A stretch of DNA of 64,000 nucleotides from Actinomyces radicidentis (GCF_001553565.1 NZ_CP014228.1:2046001-2110000); one strand, 5' to 3'; counted from the stretch's first letter, positions 44,163 through 53,694 are shown. Notes: generated from the letters alone by a model not told the origin. Numbers and translations: made by a program.

Positions 44163-46133
44163 TCAGCCCTCGGTGCCGGATGCGGCGTCGTCGGGCTCGG
44201 TGCCCGGGGCGGCGTCGTCGGTCGCCGGGGCGGCCTCGCTGGAGCCCGTGGCCCCCTGGCCGGCGATCTCGCCCGCCCGGCCGAGGCGGCCGACGAGGGC
44301 CGTCGCGGCGCTCTGGGAGGCCGAGGCGGCGGCGCTCGCGGCACCGGAGGCGGCCTCGCGCGCCGAGAGGAGCTCGTCGCGCACGACGCGGCGCAGCACC
44401 TTCCCGATCTGCGAGCGCGGCATCTCGGAGAGGATCTCGACCTGTCGGGGCAGGGAGTAGTGGGACAGGGTCTTCTCGGCCCACTCCCGCACCTGCTCGA
44501 GGGTGACGGTCTGGCCCTCCTTGGGGACGATCGCGGCGACGACCCGCTCGTCGCCGGCGTCGCCCTCGCCGCCGGGCAGCCCGACGACGGCGACCTCCTC
44601 GACCTGCGGCATGGAGCGCACGGCCGCCTCGACCTCGGTCGGGTAGATGTTGAAGCCGCCCGAGATGATGAGCTCCTTGCGGCGGTCGGCGATGACGTAG
44701 AAGCCGTCCTCGGCCTGGCGCACGAGGTCCCCGGTGCGCAGCCACCCGCCGGGCAGCATGACGGCATCGGTCTCGGCCTCGTTCTCCCAGTAGCCGGCGA
44801 AGACCTGCGGGCCGCGGACGATGAGCTCGCCGACCTCCCCGCGGGCGACCTCGGCGGCCGGGTCGGAGGACTCCGGGTCGACGAGGCGCACGTCCGTGGA
44901 CGGGAAGGGCACGCCGAGGGCGCCGGGGCGGCGCTCACGGGAGATCGGGTTGCCGAGGATGATCGGGGCGGTCTCGGTCATGCCGTAGCCCTCGATGATG
45001 ACGCCGCGGGTCTCCTGCTCCCAGGCCTCGGCGACGGACGTGGGGTTGGCGGCGGCGCCGCACACGGCGATCTTGCAGCTCGACAGGTCCGCGCCGGTCT
45101 CGCGGGCGCGCCTGACGATGCGGTCGAACATGACGGGGACGCCGGGGAAGAAGGTCGCCGGGCGGCGCTTCCAGGCCTGGAGGACGAGGTCCCCGCCGAA
45201 CTTGGGCAGGACCACCTGGGTCGCCGCGATTCCGACGGCGCACAGGAGCGACAGGCTCAGCCCGAAGGCGTGGAAGAAGGGCAGGACGGCGTAGAAGGTC
45301 TCCTCGCCGACCTCGCAGGTCTGGGAGGCCCAAGCCAGGCTCATCTCCGCGTCGGCGCGCAGGTTGCGGTGGGTGAGCATGACGGCCTTCGGGGTGCCCG
45401 TGGTGCCGCCGGTGTAGAGGAGGACGGCGACGTCGTCGACGCCGGGCAGCGGGAGGTCGGGGTCGACCTCGGGGGTGGCGGCGACCAGGTCGTCCCAGGA
45501 GCGCACGCCGGCGGGGACCGGGGCGCGCAGCTCGCGGCGCTGCGTGCGTGCGGCGGCCACGGGCAGGCGCAGCGCGAGGCGGCTGCGCACGGGCAGGCCT
45601 CGGGAGAGGTCGACGGACAGGACCCGCAGCCCGTCGAGCCCCGCCTCGCTCATGGACCCGGAGGCGGAGACGAGGCGGTCCAGCGTCTTCTCCCAGGCGA
45701 TGACGACGCGGCCGTGGTGGATGGCGATCTGCTCGCGGATCTGCGCGGCGGGGGCCAGCGGGTTGTGCTCGGCGACGACGGCGCCGATCCGCCAGGCCGC
45801 GTAGGCGAGGACGACGTGCTGGGGACAGTTCGGCAGGATGAGGCCGACGACGTCGCCGGGCTTGACGCCGAGGCGGCGCAGGGCCTCGGCGGCCTTGTCG
45901 ACGCGGTGCTCGAGCATCCGGTAGGTCGTCGTGGCACCCATGAAGTCGAGGGCGACGCGCTCGGGGATGCGGCGGGCGGAGTCGGCGAGCATCATCGACA
46001 GGGGCTCGGTCACCGGCGCGATGACGGCGGGGACGCCCGGTGAGTAGTGGGGGCGCAAGTAGTGCTCGGAGGCGTTCTCGTCCGCGGACGCGGGGGTGTC
46101 CTGCGCGGGGCGGGGTGCGCTGGAATCGGTCAC
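44163..46133 (-). CDS. Long-chain acyl-CoA ligase (AMP-forming), first of a tandem pair
   Basis: 656 residues. Same family: LLYTGGTTGTPKAVMLTHRNL, EGYGMTETAPI, WLRTGDLVRQ, DRRKELIISGGFNIYPTEVE and RSQIGKVLRRVVRDEL. It differs from its paralogue by an extra Ala/Ser/Asp-rich tail of about 60 residues. GTG 46133 has AGGAA upstream. A palindromic operator with CGTAACC repeats lies at 46206-46230 in front of it, so fatty-acid-responsive repression (TetR-type) is plausible. Confidence 0.93.
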   Translation of the reverse strand: MTDSSAPRPAQDTPASADENASEHYLRPHYSPGVPAVIAPVTEPLSMMLADSARRIPERVALDFMGATTTYRMLEHRVDKAAEALRRLGVKPGDVVGLILPNCPQHVVLAYAAWRIGAVVAEHNPLAPAAQIREQIAIHHGRVVIAWEKTLDRLVSASGSMSEAGLDGLRVLSVDLSRGLPVRSRLALRLPVAAARTQRRELRAPVPAGVRSWDDLVAATPEVDPDLPLPGVDDVAVLLYTGGTTGTPKAVMLTHRNLRADAEMSLAWASQTCEVGEETFYAVLPFFHAFGLSLSLLCAVGIAATQVVLPKFGGDLVLQAWKRRPATFFPGVPVMFDRIVRRARETGADLSSCKIAVCGAAANPTSVAEAWEQETRGVIIEGYGMTETAPIILGNPISRERRPGALGVPFPSTDVRLVDPESSDPAAEVARGEVGELIVRGPQVFAGYWENEAETDAVMLPGGWLRTGDLVRQAEDGFYVIADRRKELIISGGFNIYPTEVEAAVRSMPQVEEVAVVGLPGGEGDAGDERVVAAIVPKEGQTVTLEQVREWAEKTLSHYSLPRQVEILSEMPRSQIGKVLRRVVRDELLSAREAASGAASAAASASQSAATALVGRLGRAGEIAGQGATGSSEAAPATDDAAPGTEPDDAASGTEG

Positions 46134-46205
46134 GGGTTCCTCATTTCCGACGGCGTCGGTGCGGCCGCGGCGCGGGGCGACGCCGACGCGGCTGGCTACC
46201 GACGC

Positions 46206-46230
46206 AACCGTAACCTACGGTTCCGTAACC
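46206..46230 (-). promoter_or_regulatory. Operator upstream of the acyl-CoA ligase genes
   Basis: AACCGTA-ACC-TACGGTT (46206-46222) is a perfect 7-bp inverted repeat. The half CCGTAACC occurs at 46208-46215 and again at 46223-46230, 15 bases apart. Palindromes of this kind are bound by TetR-family lipid regulators. No regulator gene is adjacent. Confidence 0.55.
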
Positions 46231-46248
46231 TCGCATCGGCGGACGCTG

Positions 46249-48873
46249 TCAGGAGCCTGTGGCGTCCCGCTCAGACGCCCGGGAACCCGTGCGGGGACGG
46301 GCTCGGAGCCCGGCCGGCAGCGGCTCCCGGGAGAGCACCCGCAGACGGCGCGTCGGACGCGTCATCGCCACGTACAGGTCGCCCGGGCTCACCGCCCCGA
46401 TCCGCGCCGGGTCGAGGAGCACGACGACGTCGAACTCGAGGCCCTTGGACAGGACGGGCCCCATGACGGCGACGCGCGAGCGCAGGACGTCCCCGCCCGG
46501 CGCCTCCATCGCGGCGGCCAGCGACGCGTCCTCGCCGAGGAGCCGTGCCGCCTTCGGCGCGTCGGGCGTGATGACGGCGATGCGGCCGCCTCCGGCGCCG
46601 ACCTCGGCGTCCAGGGCGGAGACCTCCTCGCGGACGGCCGCGCGCAGGGCCTGCGCCCAGGCGCCGTCGTCGGGGGCCGGCGCGTCGTCCCGGGTGACGA
46701 CGAGGCAGTCAGGCAGGTCCCGCACCGAGCGCACCGGGTAGACCGGCGGCGCGCCGAGACCCGTGACGACCCGGTCCGCCGTCTCCATGATCGTGGCCGG
46801 CGTGCGGTAGCAGACCGTGAGGACCTCCTCGCGCAGCGGCGTCGAGGCCGCGCGACGGCTCCGCGGGCTCCGGCCGCCCGCCCGGCCGCCCGGCCGCCCT
46901 CCCCGCGCAGGACGCCGGTCCGGGCGGCCCCGCGACGCGGCGTCGTCGGAGTCGTCGGAGGGCGCCGTCCCGAGCTCGGCGAGGACCTCGCCCCACGAGC
47001 CAGGAGCCGTCGGCCCCGAGTACTGGGCGAGGTCGCCCACCACCGTGAAGGAGCGCACGGGGCAGCGCCGCGCGAGCGCCCGCCAGGCCATGTCGCCCAG
47101 CTCCTGCGCCTCGTCGACGACGACGTGCCCGTAGGTCCACGTCCGGTCCGCCCGCGCCCGCTCCGCGAGCGTGAGGGAGGGGCCCGAGTCCGCGACGCGG
47201 TCCGCGAGCATCTCCGCGTTGACCATGCCGCCGCCGAGGTCCTGCGACTCGATGGCCTGGGCCGCGTAGGCGACGAGCTCCTCCCGTCGGCGCGCCTCCA
47301 GGCGGGAGCGGCGGGCCTCGGCGTCCTCGCTCGGGCCGAGCAGCTCGGCGAGCTCGTCGATGAGCGGCACGTCCGCCGCCGTCAGCTCAGCCCCCGGACG
47401 GCGCTCGAGGAGGGCCCGGTCCGCCGCGGTCAGCTCGGGGGCGAGGCGCTCGAGCAGCGTCGGGCGCGCCCAGAGGCGCTCGAGGAGACCGACGGGCGTC
47501 GTCGGCATCCAGCACAGGTTGATCTCGCGGCGGGCGTCGCGCGCGGTGCGCACGTCCTCGCGGATCCAGGCGCGCGTGTCCGCGTCCGAGGCGTCCTGGT
47601 TCGTGGCCGCCGCGAACTGGTCCGTGAGCCGCTCCAGCAGCCACAGCACGAAGGTCTCGCGCGCCAGGTTGTGAGGCTTGCCGGAGCGCCGGGCGCGCGC
47701 CATCGCCTCGCGCACGTCCTCCGGTCGCAGCTCGAGGCGCGTGCCCTGGACGACGACCTCGCGAGGCCCGTCCGGGACGCGCTGGAGGCCCCGCACCGCG
47801 CGGCGCAGGACCTCCGCCCACACGCCGCGCCCCTTGACCTCGGCGACGGTGGCCGGCTCCGAGCCGCGGGCGCGCACGCCCGGCACGAGGTCCGCGATGG
47901 TCGTCGCCACGACGCCGGTCTCACCGAGCGAGGGCAGGACCTGCTCGACGTAGCGCAGGAAGGTGCGCGAGGGGCCCACGAGGAGGACGCCGGAGCGCTC
48001 GAGGCGGGCCCGCTCGGAGTAGAAGAGGTAGGCGACCCGGTGCAGGGCGACGGCCGTCTTGCCCGTGCCCGGACCGCCCTGGACGACGAGGACGCCCTTG
48101 CCGTCGGAGGTGACGATCCGGTCCTGCTCGGCCTGGATCGTCGCGACGATGTCGCCCATGCGGCCGTCGCGCGCGGCGCTCATCGCGGCGATGAGCGCCC
48201 CCTCGCCCTGGAGCTCCTCGGCGGAGACCCCGCCGGACCGGGCCGCGCCCGCCGCGCCGTCGGAGGCGACCGACGGGCCGGTGACGGCCGAGGCGTCGAT
48301 GAGCTCGTCCTCGAGGCCGACGACGGTGCGCCGGCGCGTGTCGATGTGGCGGCGCCGCACGAGGCCGAGCGGGCGCGAGGCCGTCGCCTGGTAGAAGGCG
48401 CGTGCCAGCGGGGCGCGCCAGTCGAGGACGACCTCGCGGTGCTGGTCGTCCTGCAGGCCGATGCGGCCGACGTAGTGGCGCCGCCCGCCGTCGGTGACGG
48501 GGGAGGGGGCCGGGCGCTCGGCCCCGGGACGCGCACGGTCGGAGGCCTCGGCGACGGCGTCCTCGGCCATGTCCATGCGCCCGAAGACGAGGCGGTCCTC
48601 GACGCCCTCGAGCGTCGTGACCTGGTTCGTGTAGTGGACCGCGTAGGCGTCGCGCTCACCACGGGACTGGTGCGTCCCCGTGACGCCCTTGGCCTCCGTG
48701 GCGGCCAGCGACCGGCGCGCGGCGGCCAGCTGGCGGTCGAGCTCGCCGTAGGCCGTGTCTACGACCCGCTGCTCGGCGGCGACCTCGCGCTCGCGGACGC
48801 TCCCGGCGTCCGGTGCGCCCGCGGCCGCTGCGGCGTCGTCGGGTCGGGACGGTGACTGGCTGGCTGCGCTCAC
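46249..48873 (-). CDS. HelD/HelR-type UvrD-like helicase acting on RNA polymerase
   Basis: 874 residues. Superfamily 1 motor split by an arm: Walker A VQGGPGTGKTAVALHR at 264-279, Walker B DEAQELGDMAWRAL, and late motifs GPVLSKGLEFDVVVLLDP and YVAMTRPTRRLRVLS. The N-terminal coiled coil (about 28-75) fits HelD proteins, which pry stalled RNA polymerase off DNA; the actinobacterial HelR branch also protects against rifampicin. A low-complexity Arg/Gly/Pro insert follows the Walker B region. GTG 48873 has GAGG five bases upstream. Assignment to HelR rather than another HelD class is by length and phylum only. Confidence 0.88.
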   Translation of the reverse strand: MSAASQSPSRPDDAAAAAGAPDAGSVREREVAAEQRVVDTAYGELDRQLAAARRSLAATEAKGVTGTHQSRGERDAYAVHYTNQVTTLEGVEDRLVFGRMDMAEDAVAEASDRARPGAERPAPSPVTDGGRRHYVGRIGLQDDQHREVVLDWRAPLARAFYQATASRPLGLVRRRHIDTRRRTVVGLEDELIDASAVTGPSVASDGAAGAARSGGVSAEELQGEGALIAAMSAARDGRMGDIVATIQAEQDRIVTSDGKGVLVVQGGPGTGKTAVALHRVAYLFYSERARLERSGVLLVGPSRTFLRYVEQVLPSLGETGVVATTIADLVPGVRARGSEPATVAEVKGRGVWAEVLRRAVRGLQRVPDGPREVVVQGTRLELRPEDVREAMARARRSGKPHNLARETFVLWLLERLTDQFAAATNQDASDADTRAWIREDVRTARDARREINLCWMPTTPVGLLERLWARPTLLERLAPELTAADRALLERRPGAELTAADVPLIDELAELLGPSEDAEARRSRLEARRREELVAYAAQAIESQDLGGGMVNAEMLADRVADSGPSLTLAERARADRTWTYGHVVVDEAQELGDMAWRALARRCPVRSFTVVGDLAQYSGPTAPGSWGEVLAELGTAPSDDSDDAASRGRPDRRPARGGRPGGRAGGRSPRSRRAASTPLREEVLTVCYRTPATIMETADRVVTGLGAPPVYPVRSVRDLPDCLVVTRDDAPAPDDGAWAQALRAAVREEVSALDAEVGAGGGRIAVITPDAPKAARLLGEDASLAAAMEAPGGDVLRSRVAVMGPVLSKGLEFDVVVLLDPARIGAVSPGDLYVAMTRPTRRLRVLSREPLPAGLRARPRTGSRASERDATGS

Positions 48874-49151
48874 GAGGCCTCACTGGGTCGGGTCCTGGCT
48901 GCCCGGCCGGCGGACGGCGCGCCTGGTGTCGCCGTCCGGCCCGATCGGGTCGGTCCATTATTCTCCTGCCCGGGCCCCCGCGCCGACGCCCAGGGCGAAC
49001 GCCGCCCCGCCGTGACCGGATCGCCGCCGGTGAACGGGGTCGGGAACAGGCGGGTCGCCGCCCGCGTTGGACCGAGCGCGTCCCGTCCCCGACGGGCGCC
49101 TGGGGCCGACGGACCGAACGGTCCCTGACACGGAAGGAGGGCCACGCACCG

Positions 49152-50102
49152 ATGACGCCGATGTACACCGTGGAGCACGCCGCGGACGAGCCGGTCTCCC
49201 CGCGCGTCCTCATCCACCACCTCGACGGGGCCATGGACGCCGGGCACGCCGGCGCGCTCGCCGTCGAGCAGCTCCTCATGACCCTGCCCCACGAGCGCCT
49301 CGCCACCTTCGACGCCGACTCCCTCGTCGACTACCGGGCGCGGCGCCCCACGATGACCTTCTCGACCCACACGTACACGGACGTCGAGATGCCCGAGATC
49401 GCCCTCGACCTCCTCCAGGACGACGACGGCGCGGACCTCCTCCTCCTGCACGGCTCCGAGCCCGACTACCGCTGGCACGAGTTCGCCGGCGCCGTCACCC
49501 ACCTCGCCCTCACCATGGGCGTCACCCAGGCCATCGGCCTGGCCGGGATGCCGATGGCGGTGCCGCACACGCGCCCCACCTACGTCCACCACCACGGCTC
49601 GCGCCCCGAGCTCCTGCCCGAGCAGCCCGACTTCTACGGCACCGTCGAGTTCCCCGGCGCCCTCGAGGGCCTCCTCGAGCTGCGCCTGGGCGAGGTCGGC
49701 CTCGACTCGCGCGGCCTGACCGCCTCCATCCCGCACTACGTCGCGCGCGACGACTACCCGGCCGGCGCCTCCGCGCTCCTCACCGCCGTCGCCGAGGTCA
49801 CCGGCCTCGCCCTCCCGCTCGGCGACCTCGAGGCCGCCGCCGCGATCAGCCGTGCCGAGATCGACGCCCAGAGCGCCGACCAGCCCGAGGTCGCCGCGGT
49901 CGTCGCCGCCCTCGAGGCCCAGTTCGACGCCTTCGCCCCGCCGCGGGTGGACACCGACCACCTCGCCGAGATGCTCGAGGTCCCCTCCGCCGACGAGATC
50001 GGCGCCCGCCTCGAGGCCTTCCTCGAGGCCAACGACCGGCCGGCGGACGCCGACGGCGGCCCGCAGGAGCCCCACCCGCAGGACGGCGACCAGAACCGAT
50101 GA
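49152..50102 (+). CDS. PAC2-family protein (proteasome assembly chaperone-like)
   Basis: 316 residues. VLIHHLDGAMDAGHAGALAVEQLL at the start, then LLLLHGSEPDYRWHEFAGAVTHLAL and GLAGMPMAVPHTRP, are the PAC2-type fold as in Rv2125. ATG 49152 follows a strong GGAGGG ten bases upstream. The gene overlaps the MFS gene by ATGA. Bacterial members have no agreed function. Confidence 0.9.
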   Translation: MTPMYTVEHAADEPVSPRVLIHHLDGAMDAGHAGALAVEQLLMTLPHERLATFDADSLVDYRARRPTMTFSTHTYTDVEMPEIALDLLQDDDGADLLLLHGSEPDYRWHEFAGAVTHLALTMGVTQAIGLAGMPMAVPHTRPTYVHHHGSRPELLPEQPDFYGTVEFPGALEGLLELRLGEVGLDSRGLTASIPHYVARDDYPAGASALLTAVAEVTGLALPLGDLEAAAAISRAEIDAQSADQPEVAAVVAALEAQFDAFAPPRVDTDHLAEMLEVPSADEIGARLEAFLEANDRPADADGGPQEPHPQDGDQNR

Positions 50103-51403
50103 GCGCGGACGCTGCGGCGGGGCAGTCCCTCACGCTCGACCCCGACCGACGGCCGGGCGGTCGGGCCTGGACCGTCTTCACCATCTCGGTCCTCGTCTAC
50201 GTCATCGCCGTCGCCGGCCGCACGAGCTTCTCCGTCGCCGTGCCCCTGGCCGGGGACCGCTTCGGCGGGGGATCCGCCGTCCTGGCGCTCTTCGTCGTCC
50301 TCCAGCTCGGCGTCTACGCCCTCGCCCAGGTCCCCGTGGGGCTCCTCCTGGACCGCTTCGGCTCGCGCCGAGTCCTCGCGTGCGGCGCCCTCGTCGTCGC
50401 CGCCGGGCAGGCGGGCCTCGCCCTGGCCCACTCCCTGCCCACCGCCATCGTCGCCCGCGTCCTCGTCGGCGTCGGGGACGCGACCGCCTTCATCGGCGCC
50501 ATTCGCCTCATCCCGGCCTGGTTCGCCCTCGGGCGCGTCCCGATCATCACCCAGCTCGTCTCCATCCTCGGCCAGCTGGGGCAGATCGTCTCCGCCTTCC
50601 CCTTCCTCTCCCTCCTCCACCGGGGCGGCTGGTCGACGGCCTTCAACGTCATGGGCGGCGTCGGCGTCGGGGCGGCCGTGCTGGGCCTGGCCCTCATCCG
50701 CGACAGCGCCGCCCCCGACGGGGGAGGCCACCGTCGTCGCCCGGTCGGCGGGGGCCGGGAGAGCGTCTGGACGACGATGACCGCCGTCGCCCGGCAGCCC
50801 GGGACCTGGCTCGGCTTCTTCAGCCACTGGATCGGCATGTTCCCCATGGCGGTCTTCACCCTCATGTGGGGCCTGTCCTGGATGACGGAGGGCATGGGCC
50901 TGGCCACCTCGACCGCCTCCTGGGCCATCACCGTCTCCACCGGCGCCGGCGTCCTCGGAGGCCTCCTCGCGGGCACCCTCTCGGTGCGCCTGCCCGGCCA
51001 CCGCTCGACGATCGTCCTCACCACCGGGCTCGTCTCCCTCGCCGCCTGGACCGTGGCGCTCCTCAGCCCGAGCCACCTCCTGTCCGCCATGGTCGTCGCC
51101 TGCGTGTGCGGCGTCACCGGCCCCTTCTCCGGCATCGGCTTCGACTCCGCGCGCTCCTTCAACGAGCCCGGCCGCTGGGGCACCTGCACCGGCATGGTCA
51201 ACGTCGGCGGCTTCACAGCGACGATCCTCGCCGTCGAGCTCGTCGGCCTCGTCCTCGACGCCACCGGTGGCCGTACCGACGCCGACTTCCGCGTCGCCTT
51301 CGCCGCCACCGCCCTCGTCTGGGTCATCGGGATGGGCGGGGTCGCCGTCTCCCGGGCCCTCACGCGCCGTCGGATGCGTGACGGCGCCGTCGCCTCCTTC
51401 TGA
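50099..51403 (+). CDS. Major facilitator superfamily transporter
   Basis: 434 residues, 12 predicted helices. The loop 2-3 motif GLLLDRFGSRRVL is the MFS signature, and RVLVGVGDATAFIGAIRLIPAWF is a transport-related helix. A short His/Arg-rich loop (GGGHRRRPVGGG) divides the two halves. It is translationally coupled to the PAC2 gene. The substrate is unknown. Confidence 0.92.
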   Translation: MSADAAAGQSLTLDPDRRPGGRAWTVFTISVLVYVIAVAGRTSFSVAVPLAGDRFGGGSAVLALFVVLQLGVYALAQVPVGLLLDRFGSRRVLACGALVVAAGQAGLALAHSLPTAIVARVLVGVGDATAFIGAIRLIPAWFALGRVPIITQLVSILGQLGQIVSAFPFLSLLHRGGWSTAFNVMGGVGVGAAVLGLALIRDSAAPDGGGHRRRPVGGGRESVWTTMTAVARQPGTWLGFFSHWIGMFPMAVFTLMWGLSWMTEGMGLATSTASWAITVSTGAGVLGGLLAGTLSVRLPGHRSTIVLTTGLVSLAAWTVALLSPSHLLSAMVVACVCGVTGPFSGIGFDSARSFNEPGRWGTCTGMVNVGGFTATILAVELVGLVLDATGGRTDADFRVAFAATALVWVIGMGGVAVSRALTRRRMRDGAVASF

Positions 51404-51486
51404 GGGGGTGGCCCCGTCGGCGGGTGCCGTGGCGGTGCCGGCCGGGAGGCCCCGGGCCCCGGGGGCCGGCGACGCCGGGCCGCTGC

Positions 51487-52323
51487 TCAGCGCGGGAGCG
51501 CCGGGGCGTCCGGACGCCAGGTCCGCACCGGCAGCGGCAGGCGCCGCACCGCCCGCTCGATCTCCTCGAGCTCCTCGGCCGCGAAGGACTCGGGCCGGGC
51601 CGCGACGACGAGGTTCCCGTGCCGGCGCCCGCGTGCCACCGCCGCGTCCGCGATGACGACGGCGCCCCCGAAGACACGCCGCACCGCCGCGAGCTCCGCG
51701 CCCGCGTCCTCCCTCGGTGCCGAGGCCGTGTTGGCGAGGTAGACCCCGCCCGGAGCCAGCGCCTCCCGGCACGCACGGAGAAACTCCTCCGAGCGGCACG
51801 AGACGGGGACCGCCCCGGCGGCGAAGACGTCGCGCACGACGACGTCCCACTCGCCCGGCCGCAGCGTCGGCGCGACCTGCGCCGCGTCGCCCACCCGGAT
51901 CCGGAGCCTGGGGGAGCGGGGCAGGTCGAACCACTCGCGCACCCGCTGGGCGAGGACCGCGTCGATCTCGACGGCGAGCTGCGTCGACCCCGGACGCGTC
52001 GTCTCCCATGCGCGGGCGAGCGCGCAGCCGGCTCCGCCCAGGTGGACGGCCCGCACGGGCCCGGCCCCGGGGCGCAGGACGCCGAGGACGGCGTCCATCT
52101 GCTGCTGGTACTCGAAGTCCAGGTGCGCCGGGTCTCGCAGGTCGATCCAGGAGGACTCGGTGCCGTCCAGGAGCAGGAGGATCCCGGTCTCCCGCACCTC
52201 GAGCTCGGCCGTCGCGAAGGTCGTGGAAACGGGGCCGACGGGCAGCGCGCTCAGGGACGGCGCGTCCGCCGGGCCCCGGCCCGCTCCCGGTCCGGCGCCC
52301 TCGCGCCCCTGCTTGCGTGTCAC
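51487..52323 (-). CDS. Spermidine synthase-like methyltransferase-fold protein
   Basis: 278 residues. DFEYQQQMDAVLGVL, VRAVHLGGAGCALARAW (SAM-type glycine loop near 93), QLAVEIDAVLAQRVREWF, and EWDVVVRDVFAAGAVP follow the polyamine aminopropyltransferase fold. The usual catalytic DxxDPxGP segment is replaced by RDVFAAGAVP, so true spermidine synthesis is doubtful. GTG 52323 lies 6 bases after TAACGT, a leaderless start. Divergent from dinB. Confidence 0.82.
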   Translation of the reverse strand: MTRKQGREGAGPGAGRGPADAPSLSALPVGPVSTTFATAELEVRETGILLLLDGTESSWIDLRDPAHLDFEYQQQMDAVLGVLRPGAGPVRAVHLGGAGCALARAWETTRPGSTQLAVEIDAVLAQRVREWFDLPRSPRLRIRVGDAAQVAPTLRPGEWDVVVRDVFAAGAVPVSCRSEEFLRACREALAPGGVYLANTASAPREDAGAELAAVRRVFGGAVVIADAAVARGRRHGNLVVAARPESFAAEELEEIERAVRRLPLPVRTWRPDAPALPR

Positions 52324-52329
52324 AGCCGC

Positions 52330-52335
52330 ACGTTA
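52330..52335 (-). promoter_or_regulatory. -10 box of the spermidine synthase-like gene
   Basis: TAACGT on the minus strand, ending 6 bases before GTG 52323. Confidence 0.4.
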
Positions 52336-52428
52336 GCCTGTGTCTGCCGCCGAGAGCGCCGACGGGCGCCGCCGACGGACCCCGGCGCCCAGCCGGAGCG
52401 GCGACCACGCGCGGGAGGAGGGAGAGCC

Positions 52429-53694
52429 GTGAGCCGAGCACCACGCGCCGCCGAGGCGCGACGCCCCTGGGGCGAGGACGACTCCGCCACCCCGATCCTC
52501 CACGTCGACATGGACGCCTTCTTCGCCTCCGTCGAGCTCCTCGAGCACCCCGAGCTGCGCGGCCGCCCCGTCATCGTCGGCGGCGCCAGGGGCCGCGGCG
52601 TCGTCTCCGCCGCCACCTACGAGGCCCGCCGCTTCGGCGTCACCTCCGCCATGTCCATGGCCGAGGCCGCCCGCCGCTGCCCCCAGGCCGTCGTCCTGCC
52701 CGTCCGCCACGGCGTCTACTCCGAGGTCTCGCAGCGGGTCATGGCGATCCTCGGCGAGGTCACCCCCGTCCTGGAGAAGGTCAGCGTCGACGAGGCCTTC
52801 CTCGACGTCTCCGGGGCCCGGCGCCGCATGGGCAGCCCCACCGCCATCGGGCGCTGGATCCGCTCGGAGGTCCGCGACCGCCTCGGCCTGCCGACCTCGG
52901 TGGGCATCGCCTCCACCAAGTTCGTCGCCAAGCTCGCCTCCTCCCACGCCAAGCCCGACGGCCTCCTCCTCGTGCCGCAGGCCGCCACCCAGGACTTCCT
53001 CGACGTCCTGCCGGTCGGCGCCCTGTGGGGCGTGGGAGAGAAGAGCCAGGCCGTCCTCGAGCGCTGGGGCATCCGGGACGTGCGCACCCTCGCCGCCACC
53101 GACGAGCGACGTCTGGAGAAGATCCTCGGGCCGACTGCCGGCCGCCACCTGTGGGAGCTCTCCCACGGAATCGACCCGCGTCCCGTCTCCCCGGGCCGGG
53201 AGGAGAAGTCCGTGGGCACCGAGTCCACCTTCTTCGACACCATCACCGACCGCGAGCACGCCCGCCGCGTCCTCCTCGACCAGTCCCACCAGTGCGCCGC
53301 CCGCCTGCGCGCCGCAGGCCTGCGGGGGCGCGTCGTCGTCCTCAAGGCCCGCGGGGCGGACTTCACCACGGTGACCCGCTCGCGCACCCTCGGCGACCCG
53401 ACCGACCTCGCCCGCGACGTCTTCACCGTCGTCGAGTCCCTCTTCGGCGCGCTCCCGACCCCCGGCGGCGGCTTCCGCCTCCTCGGCGTGCGGGTCGAGG
53501 GCCTGTCGCGGGCCGACGACGGCGTCCAGCTCCTCCTCGACGACGACCCCCGCCGTGGCGCCCCGGAGCGGGCCGCCGACGCCGTCCGGGAGCGCTGGGG
53601 ACGCGGTGCTCTGGCCCCGGCGAGCCTCCTGCGCCCACGCGACGGGGAGGGGCGCGCCGGGGGCGGGGGCGCTCGCGGCCAGGACCCGGCGTGA
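52429..53694 (+). CDS. dinB: DNA polymerase IV (Y family)
   Basis: 421 residues. Translesion polymerase. HVDMDAFFASVE (metal-binding D27) and SVDEAFLDVSG (D121, E122) form the active site; GIASTKFVAKLASSHAKPDG and the WGVGEKSQAVLERWG helix-hairpin-helix follow; the little finger ends near 365 with VQLLLDD, which could be a weak clamp-binding site. GTG 52429 has GGAGGGAG just upstream. No SOS (LexA) box was recognised in the 105-base divergent gap. Confidence 0.94.
   Translation: MSRAPRAAEARRPWGEDDSATPILHVDMDAFFASVELLEHPELRGRPVIVGGARGRGVVSAATYEARRFGVTSAMSMAEAARRCPQAVVLPVRHGVYSEVSQRVMAILGEVTPVLEKVSVDEAFLDVSGARRRMGSPTAIGRWIRSEVRDRLGLPTSVGIASTKFVAKLASSHAKPDGLLLVPQAATQDFLDVLPVGALWGVGEKSQAVLERWGIRDVRTLAATDERRLEKILGPTAGRHLWELSHGIDPRPVSPGREEKSVGTESTFFDTITDREHARRVLLDQSHQCAARLRAAGLRGRVVVLKARGADFTTVTRSRTLGDPTDLARDVFTVVESLFGALPTPGGGFRLLGVRVEGLSRADDGVQLLLDDDPRRGAPERAADAVRERWGRGALAPASLLRPRDGEGRAGGGGARGQDPA

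Noticed and set aside
49754-52444. An 896-codon minus-strand frame over the MFS and neighbouring genes
   Set aside because: Composition is that of a shadow frame; the plus-strand MFS motifs and the minus-strand spermidine synthase-like gene in another frame explain the region.
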